Positions 1 through 6,422 of a stretch of 10,948 nt of DNA are shown piece by piece (position 1 is the stretch's first letter; every line of letters starts with the position of its first letter). The position numbers and the translations under genes were made by a program. The notes under the pieces are model-generated. The model was not told where the DNA came from. It made no database searches and worked only from the letters and a program-made list of their open reading frames with translations. Source of the DNA: Proteiniclasticum sp. (GTDB lineage: Bacteria; Bacillota; Clostridia; Clostridiales; Clostridiaceae). The stretch covers positions 404-11,351 of the forward strand of contig NZ_DOPX01000015.1 of NCBI RefSeq assembly GCF_003514505.1. The letters are read 5' to 3'.

Positions 1-20
1 TTCTGGCGCAATTCCTGTAA
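1..20 (-). repeat. Left copy of a 20-bp outward-facing inverted repeat
   Basis: The first 20 bases match the reverse complement of 10784-10803 at 19 of 20 positions; the one difference is C/T at position 15. Read on the minus strand the sequence starts TTACAGGAATTGCGCC, and it directly follows the U-tract of the terminator of the AraC-family gene. The repeat continues beyond the window, so its length here is unknown. On the right side the equivalent sequence leads into at least 145 bp of G+C-richer DNA. The likely explanation is the end of a repeated or mobile element; the element type is not identified. Confidence 0.7.
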
Positions 21-65
21 AAAGCGAGAATTCCCCCACCTAAAGAGGATGGAGGAATTCTCGCT
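19..65 (-). terminator. Rho-independent terminator of the AraC-family gene
   Basis: A perfect 12-bp inverted repeat (AGCGAGAATTCC at 23-34 and GGAATTCTCGCT at 54-65) encloses a 19-nt loop. On the minus strand the stem is followed at once by TTTTT (23 to 19). It starts 8 bp after the TAA stop of the AraC-family gene, so it terminates that transcript. The U-tract runs straight into the repeat at 1-20. Confidence 0.9.
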
Positions 66-73
66 AATTCAGG

Positions 74-979
74 TTACACTCTATTCTTTTTTCTGGATCT
101 CATCTGGTACTGCTTCGGTGTGGTCTCATAGTGCTTCTTGAACGTTCTGATAAAATAGGAGTAATTCTGAAATCCACAGAGTGCTCCAATTTCCATGGCA
201 GAATGATCCGTCGCTTCCAGAAGCTTTCTTGATTTTTCCAGCTTCAGCATTGTGAAGTAGTGAAGATAACTGGTTCCAGTATAATTCCTGAAAAACTTGG
301 AGAAATAAGAAGTGCTATATCCTGCAAACTTTGCTGCAGACGCCAGTGTGATCTCCTCTGTTAGGTTTTCCAGTAGCCAGTTGGTCAGCTTTTTCATCCG
401 TTCCATCTGACCTGCGGCAATCATTGGATCCTGGGAAGTCAGTAAAGTATGTCTTAGACCGTGCAGCAGCCGGAACAGATCACTTTTCACAAGAAAACCA
501 ATTCCCTCCTCCTGCTGTTCCCGATAAGAGACGAGACTTTTAATGGTGTGAAGCACTTCTTTCTTCACCTCCTCCCTTACAAATGGCTCCACCTGAAACT
601 GCTTCGTTCCGAGAAGAAGAGGCTGCAGCATCGATTCATTGAGATGATCCTCATCTTCTTTAGACATTAAAAAGTTCAGATGAAAAAGTACGTTATAGTA
701 AACAGCATGCTTTCCTGGAATTTCCTCCATGGCATGGATCATGCCCGGAGAAACCACATAAACCTTTCCAGCTTCCGCTCTATATTTCTGTCCATTCACC
801 ATCAGTGTCAGCATTCCTTCTTCGACATAAAGAATTTCCATTTCCTCATGCCAGTGCATTGGATAATAGGTGAACCCTTCGGGAATTTTTGAGCGGTACA
901 CAGCAAAAGGGAGCTGATCTACGCCGTGTCTCTTTTTTTCATATTGATGCAATCCGATATTAGGATTCTTTTGTATCAT
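74..979 (-). CDS. AraC-family transcriptional regulator with N-terminal cupin sensor domain
   Basis: A 301-residue regulator of the normal size for cupin-AraC proteins. The N-terminal half (about residues 20-100) is a cupin effector domain with an HWHEEME motif (H42, H44, E48), a VNGQKY turn and a PG..H segment, as in sugar- or small-ligand-responsive members. The C-terminal 100 residues hold the two AraC helix-turn-helix motifs: the first around 208-254 (ITLASAAKFAGYSTSYFSKF), the second around 260-294, with the family's CGF.N.SYF.R.FK...TP..YR-like signature. The ATG at 979 is preceded by AGGAA and GTGATG on the minus strand. It is divergent from the MATE transporter and shares an 85-bp spacer with it, so control of both genes is likely. 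The ligand cannot be told from the sequence. The fold and role are clear; the target is inference. Confidence 0.94.
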   Translation of the reverse strand: MIQKNPNIGLHQYEKKRHGVDQLPFAVYRSKIPEGFTYYPMHWHEEMEILYVEEGMLTLMVNGQKYRAEAGKVYVVSPGMIHAMEEIPGKHAVYYNVLFHLNFLMSKEDEDHLNESMLQPLLLGTKQFQVEPFVREEVKKEVLHTIKSLVSYREQQEEGIGFLVKSDLFRLLHGLRHTLLTSQDPMIAAGQMERMKKLTNWLLENLTEEITLASAAKFAGYSTSYFSKFFRNYTGTSYLHYFTMLKLEKSRKLLEATDHSAMEIGALCGFQNYSYFIRTFKKHYETTPKQYQMRSRKKNRV

Positions 980-997
980 TTTTCATCACATTCCTAC

Positions 998-1026
998 AAG
1001 TTTTTCTGTTAATTAGATTATATACT
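998..1026 (+). promoter_or_regulatory. Predicted promoter of the MATE transporter gene
   Basis: The -10 candidate TATACT (1021-1026) has AAGTTT (998-1003) 17 bp upstream at the -35 position. This is the same weak hexamer found at the -35 of the opposing promoter, and both sit in arms of the inverted repeat AAGTTTTTCT (998-1007) / AGAAAAAACTT (1035-1045). Transcription would start near 1033, which makes the in-frame ATG at 1032 an unlikely start and supports the ATG at 1065. Confidence 0.45.
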
Positions 1027-1045
1027 ATGATATGAGAAAAAACTT
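1017..1045 (-). promoter_or_regulatory. Predicted promoter of the AraC-family gene
   Basis: On the minus strand there is a perfect -10 box TATAAT (1022 to 1017). With a 17-bp spacer the -35 position is AAGTTT (1045 to 1040), a poor match to TTGACA. This would give a leader of about 31 nt before the ATG at 979. It overlaps the opposing MATE promoter, and the -35 lies in one arm of an inverted repeat. The strong -10 with a weak -35 suggests activator dependence or regulation. Confidence 0.5.
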
Positions 1046-1064
1046 ATCAAACGAGGACAATTAT

Positions 1065-2408
1065 ATGAATGAACAAAAGAAACTACTAAAGCTCTCCTTC
1101 CCTCTATTTTTTGAGAGCCTTCTATTTACCGTCATCGGGAGTGTAGACACACTGATGCTTTCAAATTACAGTGACACTGCTGTAGGGGCTGTAGGTGTTG
1201 CAAATCAGATTCTCTTCCTGGTTCTTATTGCAGGAAATGTCATTGCTCAAGGAGCTGGTATCCTCATGACACAATTTGTGGGAGCCAAGAGAAAATCTGA
1301 AGATCTGCAGACTCTTACTATCACAGCGCTCATGGTGAATACAGTTCTGGGACTCTTCTTCAGCGCTTTATTGGTACTATTCTCCCATGAACTTTTAGGA
1401 ATTATGGATCTCCATGGGGAAATGCTGAGATTCTCTTCAGAATACTTCATCATCATATCAAGATATCTTTTCATTCACCTGATGACCATGACCTTTTCCG
1501 TTTATCTCAGATCCCATGGTGAGACAAAGACAGCGCTTAAAGTCTCTATTCTCATGAATGTTGTGAATGTAGTGCTCAATTACATCCTTATTTATGGACA
1601 TGCAGGATTCGATGCATTAGGTGTTCAAGGGGCTGCCTACGCTACCGTGATATCGAGAATTGTTGGATTTGCCGTACTGGGGTCCATTGTGTACAAAATG
1701 GGGTTTCGCCTGAAGACCTTCCGATTCAGACTTTCTTCTATGATGGATATTCTGCCACATATCCTAAAACTTGGAGCTCCAGCTGCAGGCGAGCAGATTT
1801 CCTATAATCTTGCAAAATTTGTGATGATGATTTTTATCACCAGACTGGGAGATGTGGCCATCACAGCCTACTCTTACAGCAATACCCTTGCAGGTTTTGT
1901 CTACATATTCTCTGTATCCTTAGGACAAGGGACTGCCATTATGACCGGATGGTATACGGGGTCGGGACATCAGGATAAAGCAAAAATCCTCGGAACCCAT
2001 TCCGCAACGCTGTCCTTCTCGATCAGCATGATTCTCTGTACACTTCTTGTTGTCTTCCGAATTCCCCTTTTGGGTATTCTCACAGACAATCTTGAAATCG
2101 TAGCCCTTGCAGGACATGTTCTGCTCTTTAACTTCATTGTGGAGGCTGGCAGGAGCCAGAACCTTATTTATGTGAATGCTCTGCGCGCAGTTGGTGATGT
2201 GCATTATCCCTTCAGAGTCTCACTCCTCTCGATGTGGGGCATCGGTGTCTTCTTCTCCTATATTTTCACTTTCTCTTTTTCTTTCGGGCTGCCTGGCATC
2301 TGGATTGCCCTGGGTCTGGATGAGATTGTTCGAGCACTTCTTTTCAGAAAAAGATGGCTCACCGGTTCTACGAAAGCAATATGGTCCCCAATGGAAAAAC
2401 AGGTGTAG
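1065..2408 (+). CDS. MATE family efflux transporter
   Basis: A 447-residue, very hydrophobic protein with about twelve predicted membrane helices, the normal size for multidrug and toxic compound extrusion transporters, which export cationic or organic compounds in exchange for Na+ or H+. The two MatE repeats are visible. The N-terminal half has the family pattern FPLFFESLLFTVIGSVDTLM with D28, then GAVGVANQI. The second half begins near LKLGAPAAGEQI and has a matching AYSYSNTLAGF..IFSVSLGQGTA segment. The linker signature RSHGETKTALK...NVVNVVLNYILIYG is typical. I chose the ATG at 1065 because GAGGA (1053-1057) lies 7 bp upstream; the upstream ATG at 1032 has no binding site and sits at the predicted transcription start. 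It is divergent from the AraC-family regulator, its probable controller, and convergent with the TetR-Nudix operon. The stop codon lies inside a shared terminator. The substrate is unknown. Confidence 0.94.
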   Translation: MNEQKKLLKLSFPLFFESLLFTVIGSVDTLMLSNYSDTAVGAVGVANQILFLVLIAGNVIAQGAGILMTQFVGAKRKSEDLQTLTITALMVNTVLGLFFSALLVLFSHELLGIMDLHGEMLRFSSEYFIIISRYLFIHLMTMTFSVYLRSHGETKTALKVSILMNVVNVVLNYILIYGHAGFDALGVQGAAYATVISRIVGFAVLGSIVYKMGFRLKTFRFRLSSMMDILPHILKLGAPAAGEQISYNLAKFVMMIFITRLGDVAITAYSYSNTLAGFVYIFSVSLGQGTAIMTGWYTGSGHQDKAKILGTHSATLSFSISMILCTLLVVFRIPLLGILTDNLEIVALAGHVLLFNFIVEAGRSQNLIYVNALRAVGDVHYPFRVSLLSMWGIGVFFSYIFTFSFSFGLPGIWIALGLDEIVRALLFRKRWLTGSTKAIWSPMEKQV

Positions 2409-2431
2409 AAATCAAGTCCTACACCTGTTTT
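2396..2431. terminator. Bidirectional terminator that encodes both C-termini
   Basis: A perfect 13-bp inverted repeat (AAAACAGGTGTAG at 2396-2408, CTACACCTGTTTT at 2419-2431) has a 10-nt loop. On the plus strand it is followed by TTTTATTTTT; on the minus strand by GTTTTTCC. It ends the MATE transcript and the TetR-Nudix transcript. The arms contain the last three codons and the TAG stop of each gene, so both proteins end in the same residues, K-Q-V. Confidence 0.88.
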
Positions 2432-3003
2432 ATTTTTGCTTCTGAAATCAGTTTGTGGTAAATCGGCGTAATATCCGGCTCATCAGCCTTCACATCAATG
2501 TCCTCCAGCAGCACCCATTCAATGCCTTTGGTCTCAGCTTCGTTCACTATGCACTCTTCTTCCTCTTTCGCAATCAGTACAAAGGCAGCATTGAGGTGCA
2601 GATGAGGAGAAACGTAAAATCCGTTCTTCACATGTCCCTTTACAGGCAGAATATCCAGCCGGTAAAGAAGAGTGCCATTTCTGCTCATTACAGGTCTGAA
2701 ATGACTCAGTCCCGTCTCCTCCTTCGCTTCCTTTATGGCCACATGAAGCAAATCTTCCTCCCCGTCAGCATGTCCTCCCTGCCATGTCCAGGCATCATAT
2801 ATTCTGTGATGAATCATGAGCATCTTCGTGGCAGTTTCATTCAGTATGACCGTGGAAGCCGTCATATGGGCCATGGGATCTTCTCTCGTAAGCACTGCTT
2901 CTCTATTTCTCTGTATATAGTTCAGTATGGAATCTTTGATCGCTTTATCTTCGTTCGTCTGTGGCAAGTATTCTTCCACAAGGGCATAATAGTTCGTTCG
3001 CAC
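2419..3003 (-). CDS. Nudix hydrolase
   Basis: A 194-residue Nudix-fold enzyme, which hydrolyses a nucleoside diphosphate linked to another group. The Nudix box is at residues 77-99: G77, five residues, E83, seven residues, K91-E92, then E95, E96, G98 and L99. It fits GX5EX7REUXEEXGU except that the usual Arg is Lys (K91). The metal-binding glutamates are present. The flanks HMTASTVILNETATKMLMIH, WQGGHADGEEDLL and PHLHLNAAF resemble the Nudix subgroup that has GGHADG before the box and an H.H segment after it. The start is GTG at 3003, supported by AGGTGG six bases upstream; no better ATG is available. It lies 37 bp downstream of the TetR-family gene in the same direction and is probably co-transcribed. 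Its TAG stop lies in the shared terminator. The substrate is not predictable. Confidence 0.94.
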   Translation of the reverse strand: MRTNYYALVEEYLPQTNEDKAIKDSILNYIQRNREAVLTREDPMAHMTASTVILNETATKMLMIHHRIYDAWTWQGGHADGEEDLLHVAIKEAKEETGLSHFRPVMSRNGTLLYRLDILPVKGHVKNGFYVSPHLHLNAAFVLIAKEEEECIVNEAETKGIEWVLLEDIDVKADEPDITPIYHKLISEAKIKQV

Positions 3004-3040
3004 AAGCAGCCACCTTTTCCTTTGTTTTTCCTGTCCTCTG

Positions 3041-3625
3041 TCAGCATGAGCTGTTTTTGAGCATCTTCAATAAACACTGAATGTAATAGATTCTTTTCTC
3101 CACAGTATCAATATTGCCGCTGTATAATCCATCGTTGGCATTGTCTTCCGTTGGGTGGACCATCGCAGACATAAACACCATCTTTTTGATTTCCAGTTCG
3201 TGCTCACCAAGATATTCTTTCAGCGAAGCATTTAATAATGAAAACATATGGTTCAGTGTTCGGTTCAGCTCCTCGGATGCTGAGTTCTTCACTTCACTTC
3301 TGTAAGCATCTTTTACCAAAACAACACTGTTTGGATACAATAACGCATACTTCATGGTCTCATTGGCATAATAAATCAGTCTTTCTTCCAAATCCATGGT
3401 TTGATTCTCTAAAAATTCTACAGTTTTCAGCATATTGTCCGTATAAAACTCTCGAACCAGAGTAAGAAGCTGTTCTTTTGTGTCAAAGTAATAATTGATG
3501 GCACCTAGATTCACCTTAGCTTCTTTGACAATAGCACGGACGGGCACATCAACGGTTCCTTTTTGACCAATCAGGTACAAAGTGCGGTCTACAATTCTCA
3601 TCTCTACTTCATTTAATTCACGCAT
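3041..3625 (-). CDS. TetR/AcrR-family transcriptional regulator
   Basis: A 194-residue protein of typical TetR-family length. The N-terminal DNA-binding domain (about 8-55) has the family helix-turn-helix, ending in the diagnostic NLGAINYYFDTKEQLL (39-54), in which Tyr-Tyr-Phe is the recognition-helix signature. The rest is helical and variable, as expected for a ligand-binding and dimerisation domain. The ATG at 3625 has a strong ribosome binding site (AAGGAGG, about 9 bp upstream). It is the first gene of a short operon with the Nudix hydrolase. A perfect palindrome 39 bp upstream of the start is a candidate operator, so autorepression is likely. The C-terminal YYIQCLLKMLKNSSC looks complete. 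The ligand is unknown; the neighbouring MATE pump is a possible but unproven target. Confidence 0.94.
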   Translation of the reverse strand: MRELNEVEMRIVDRTLYLIGQKGTVDVPVRAIVKEAKVNLGAINYYFDTKEQLLTLVREFYTDNMLKTVEFLENQTMDLEERLIYYANETMKYALLYPNSVVLVKDAYRSEVKNSASEELNRTLNHMFSLLNASLKEYLGEHELEIKKMVFMSAMVHPTEDNANDGLYSGNIDTVEKRIYYIQCLLKMLKNSSC

Positions 3626-3659
3626 GGATCTCCCCTCCTTACTTGAAGTCTAAACCATA

Positions 3660-3688
3660 TTTCTAATGAATTCATTAAAAATAATCAA
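3660..3688 (-). promoter_or_regulatory. TetR-gene promoter with 14-bp palindromic operator
   Basis: The sequence TAATGAATTCATTA (3664-3677) is a perfect 14-bp palindrome, similar in style to operators of TetR-family repressors. On the minus strand it falls in the spacer between a -35 candidate TTGATT (3688 to 3683) and a weak -10 candidate TAGAAA (3665 to 3660), spaced by 17 bp. Binding there would block the promoter. The palindrome is seen directly; the promoter boxes and the operator role are inference. Confidence 0.5.
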
Positions 3689-3927
3689 AATAGCCAAATA
3701 AGTACAGAACTTCTCTTCTGATTCAGATTTCACTCTTTATTTCTCTAGCTGTACCATTCATTGCTGCTTAGTTTGCTCTTACAAAAGCTCAGGTTCTGTT
3801 CATGGAAATCCGACCGCTTCATTATGAAACTCTGTTTAACTTTATCCTTTCATCTGTGACCCGATGCCACACCGTAAAAAGCGTGCTCATTCTCTTTCAC
3901 AGGTCATCCAAATAGACACTTTACTTT
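3689..3927. other. Spacer with no recognisable gene
   Basis: The stretch between the TetR promoter region and the end of the EAL-domain gene holds no convincing coding frame on either strand. There is a short palindromic TACTTTCTAAAGTA at 3922-3935, overlapping the EAL gene stop, but it lacks a U-tract and is A+T-rich, so I do not call it a terminator. No clear terminator for the kinase-EAL operon is visible. Confidence 0.5.
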
Positions 3928-6399
3928 CTAAAGTAGCACATCAAATATCTTATCTTCTTCTATTGGCTTATAGAAATAATACCCTTGTACCAAATCGCAT
4001 TGATGAGACTTCAAATAGCTCAGCTGCTTTTCGTTCTCAACGCCCTCCGCTATGACAGTATGCCCTAACCTGTGGGCCATGACAATAATATCTCCGGTGA
4101 TGGCGGAGTTCTCCTCTTTTTCCGTAAGTTTGTCAATAAATGACTTATCAATCTTCAAACAGTTGATATTGAGTTCTCTCTCCCTGGATAGAGACGAGTA
4201 TCCGGTGCCAAAATCATCAATGGATATATGGATTCCATGAGCTTTCAAAACTCCCAGAGTCCTATTAATATCATCATAATCTGATGAGAAAACAGTCTCC
4301 GTAATTTCAATATGGATTGACTCAGGTGGAACCTGATAGAGACTCATCGCATTGAGGAGATACGCGCAGAAATCTTCCTTCAGCAGCTGGATCGGAGAAA
4401 TATTGATGGATACCCAGTAGCTTGTGAATCCTTGATGATAAAGCCTCTGGATAAACCTCAGCGCCATATCAATGATACGTTCCCCTATCGGAATAATAAG
4501 CTTTGACTTCTCTGCAACCGCGATAAACTCAACCGGAGAAACCTTTCCTAAATAAACACTGTCCAATCTGGCCAATGCTTCAAACCCAACAATGGTATGA
4601 TCTTTGATGTTCAGGATGGGCTGATAATGAAGACTCAGTCTTTCCGGATTGATATGATCAGTGATCTGCACCAGTTCTTTCTTGATCTCTTCTTCTCGAA
4701 CAAGACCCGCTTCCATTTCCTCGTCAAAAAAACTGATGGGTAGCTGCTCCTGATTATCCAGTCCTTTCTCAGAGGCAATGAGCATGCTCTTCAGCAGTCT
4801 GTCCCCATCCATATTCTTTTGGCTATTGAACTCCACTACACCAAATCCAAGATTGATTCTTTCAAGTAGAAGGAGATTTTCAAGGCTTTCATGGAGATCT
4901 TTCGCAAACTGCAAAATGTCCTCTCTGGAGGAAACCTCATGAAAGTAGAATACAAACTGGTTATCCTGAAATTTATACAGCGACTTATCCGAGCTGCAGT
5001 AAAGAAGTAATGTATCCGCAATCTTCTTGATCAGATCCTGCGTATAATGATGTCCATATATCAGCGTGACAACGTGAAGATAGCTGAGATTCACAGCCAT
5101 GAGGGCTTTTGAGGATCCATCATGGCGGTTCAGATCTCCTGTGAGAACTTTGTCCAGTGAATACTGGTTCCTTATGCCAGTCCAGCTGTCATGGGCCATC
5201 TGAAACTTCAGATTCTCCTCCATTCTCTTTTTCTCTGTCACATCCAGAATAATGCCTTCCAGCGCTTCCAGTTCGCCTTCCTCATTAAAGATCCCTTGAC
5301 CTTTTTCAAGGACCCATATTCTGCTTCCGTCTTTTTTGACAAGTTCATACTCAGCATTTAATGTCTGCCCTAACGGAAGAAGATCACTCCATGCTTTTCG
5401 AAGCATGCTCCGGTATTCCTCTGCGATAATCTCATCAAAAGTAACGGCCTGATTAAAAAGAAGGTCTTTTGAATCATAACCTGTGAGCTCTTTGGCACCA
5501 TCTGAGACAAACTCCATGGTCCAGTGCTCATCATATTTGCACCGGTAGGCAAGTCCTGGTAGATGGGAAAGCAGGACAGATTTGCTGCGTTCGCTCTCCA
5601 TAAGCCTCTGCTCTGCTTCTTTCCGTAATGTGATATCTTGAATCATCGAAACATGATTATACTTATGGTTTGCATGAAGATCAATCTTTGAAACCACCAT
5701 GTTCACCCATACATAAGTGCCATCCGGCCTCAGAAATCTCTTGTCCATGGTGTACCCTTCAATCTCTCCTGAAACCATCCTCTCATAATAACGAAGGTTC
5801 TCAGAAATATCATCAGGATGCGTTAAAGCCTCCCACCCCAACCTCCGGAGCATCTCACTGCTGTACCCTGTGATCTCCTCATATACAGGATTTATGTTAA
5901 TATAGGGATTTTCATTATCTGTACATGGTTCCCTGTTAAAAGACACTGCAATTCCTATGGGTGCCTGCTGATAGATCTTATTATAGGTCTGAGTCTGCTT
6001 GGAGAACTCTTCCTGTAGTAATTTCTGCATCCGAAGCAGTTCTGTATGGATTTCGATTCTTGCAATGAGGGATTCCAGCTGGATGGGTTTTCTGATATAG
6101 TCCACGGCCCCCATCTGAAGACCTCTGATTTCATTATCGTTCTCATCATAGTTTGTCAGAATCATGACTCTTAGATTTTTTAGCAGTCCCTTCTCTTTTA
6201 TGATTTCTAAAAACTCGAACCCATTCATCACTGGCATATTGATGTCCAGGATGACCATATCAAAAGGTCCCTCAGCCTCTAAAAGCGCAAGACCCTCCTG
6301 TCCGTTGGAAGCTGTTTGAACTGTATAATGACCGAGCATAGACTTTATCATCAGTCGATCTGCCGAAGAATCATCAACCACTAGTATTCTTGTTGTCAT
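3928..6399 (-). CDS. Response regulator REC-PAS-PAS-(degenerate GGDEF)-EAL, predicted c-di-GMP phosphodiesterase
   Basis: An 823-residue cytoplasmic signalling protein. Residues 1-125 form a receiver with D9/D10, phospho-acceptor D52, T82 and K104. Two PAS/PAC domains follow (about 140-262 and 275-393; VSMIQDITLRK and EGIILDVTEKK end them). A GGDEF-type domain (about 395-555) has QDNQF at 478-482 instead of GGDEF and should not make c-di-GMP. The C-terminal EAL domain (about 575-823) looks active: E607 of EAL, N667, E698/E701, DDFGTG (D728, D729), K749, E785 of AEGVE and Q805 are all present, matching the metal and catalytic residues of active EAL enzymes. So phosphorylation would be expected to control breakdown of c-di-GMP to pGpG. 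The ATG at 6399 has AGAGGAG at good spacing. It starts 23 bp after the hybrid kinase gene, which supports an operon and a cognate pair. Confidence 0.95.
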   Translation of the reverse strand: MTTRILVVDDSSADRLMIKSMLGHYTVQTASNGQEGLALLEAEGPFDMVILDINMPVMNGFEFLEIIKEKGLLKNLRVMILTNYDENDNEIRGLQMGAVDYIRKPIQLESLIARIEIHTELLRMQKLLQEEFSKQTQTYNKIYQQAPIGIAVSFNREPCTDNENPYININPVYEEITGYSSEMLRRLGWEALTHPDDISENLRYYERMVSGEIEGYTMDKRFLRPDGTYVWVNMVVSKIDLHANHKYNHVSMIQDITLRKEAEQRLMESERSKSVLLSHLPGLAYRCKYDEHWTMEFVSDGAKELTGYDSKDLLFNQAVTFDEIIAEEYRSMLRKAWSDLLPLGQTLNAEYELVKKDGSRIWVLEKGQGIFNEEGELEALEGIILDVTEKKRMEENLKFQMAHDSWTGIRNQYSLDKVLTGDLNRHDGSSKALMAVNLSYLHVVTLIYGHHYTQDLIKKIADTLLLYCSSDKSLYKFQDNQFVFYFHEVSSREDILQFAKDLHESLENLLLLERINLGFGVVEFNSQKNMDGDRLLKSMLIASEKGLDNQEQLPISFFDEEMEAGLVREEEIKKELVQITDHINPERLSLHYQPILNIKDHTIVGFEALARLDSVYLGKVSPVEFIAVAEKSKLIIPIGERIIDMALRFIQRLYHQGFTSYWVSINISPIQLLKEDFCAYLLNAMSLYQVPPESIHIEITETVFSSDYDDINRTLGVLKAHGIHISIDDFGTGYSSLSRERELNINCLKIDKSFIDKLTEKEENSAITGDIIVMAHRLGHTVIAEGVENEKQLSYLKSHQCDLVQGYYFYKPIEEDKIFDVLL

Positions 6400-6422
6400 T
6401 CTCTTATCTCCTCTTGGACGCG

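Noticed and set aside
1032..1064. Upstream ATG start for the MATE transporter
   Set aside because: It has no ribosome binding site and coincides with the predicted transcription start, while the ATG at 1065 has GAGGA at 7 bp.
3862..3927. Terminator of the kinase-EAL operon
   Set aside because: A TTTTTAC run exists on the minus strand near 3876-3882, but the preceding sequence forms no stem longer than about 3-4 bp.
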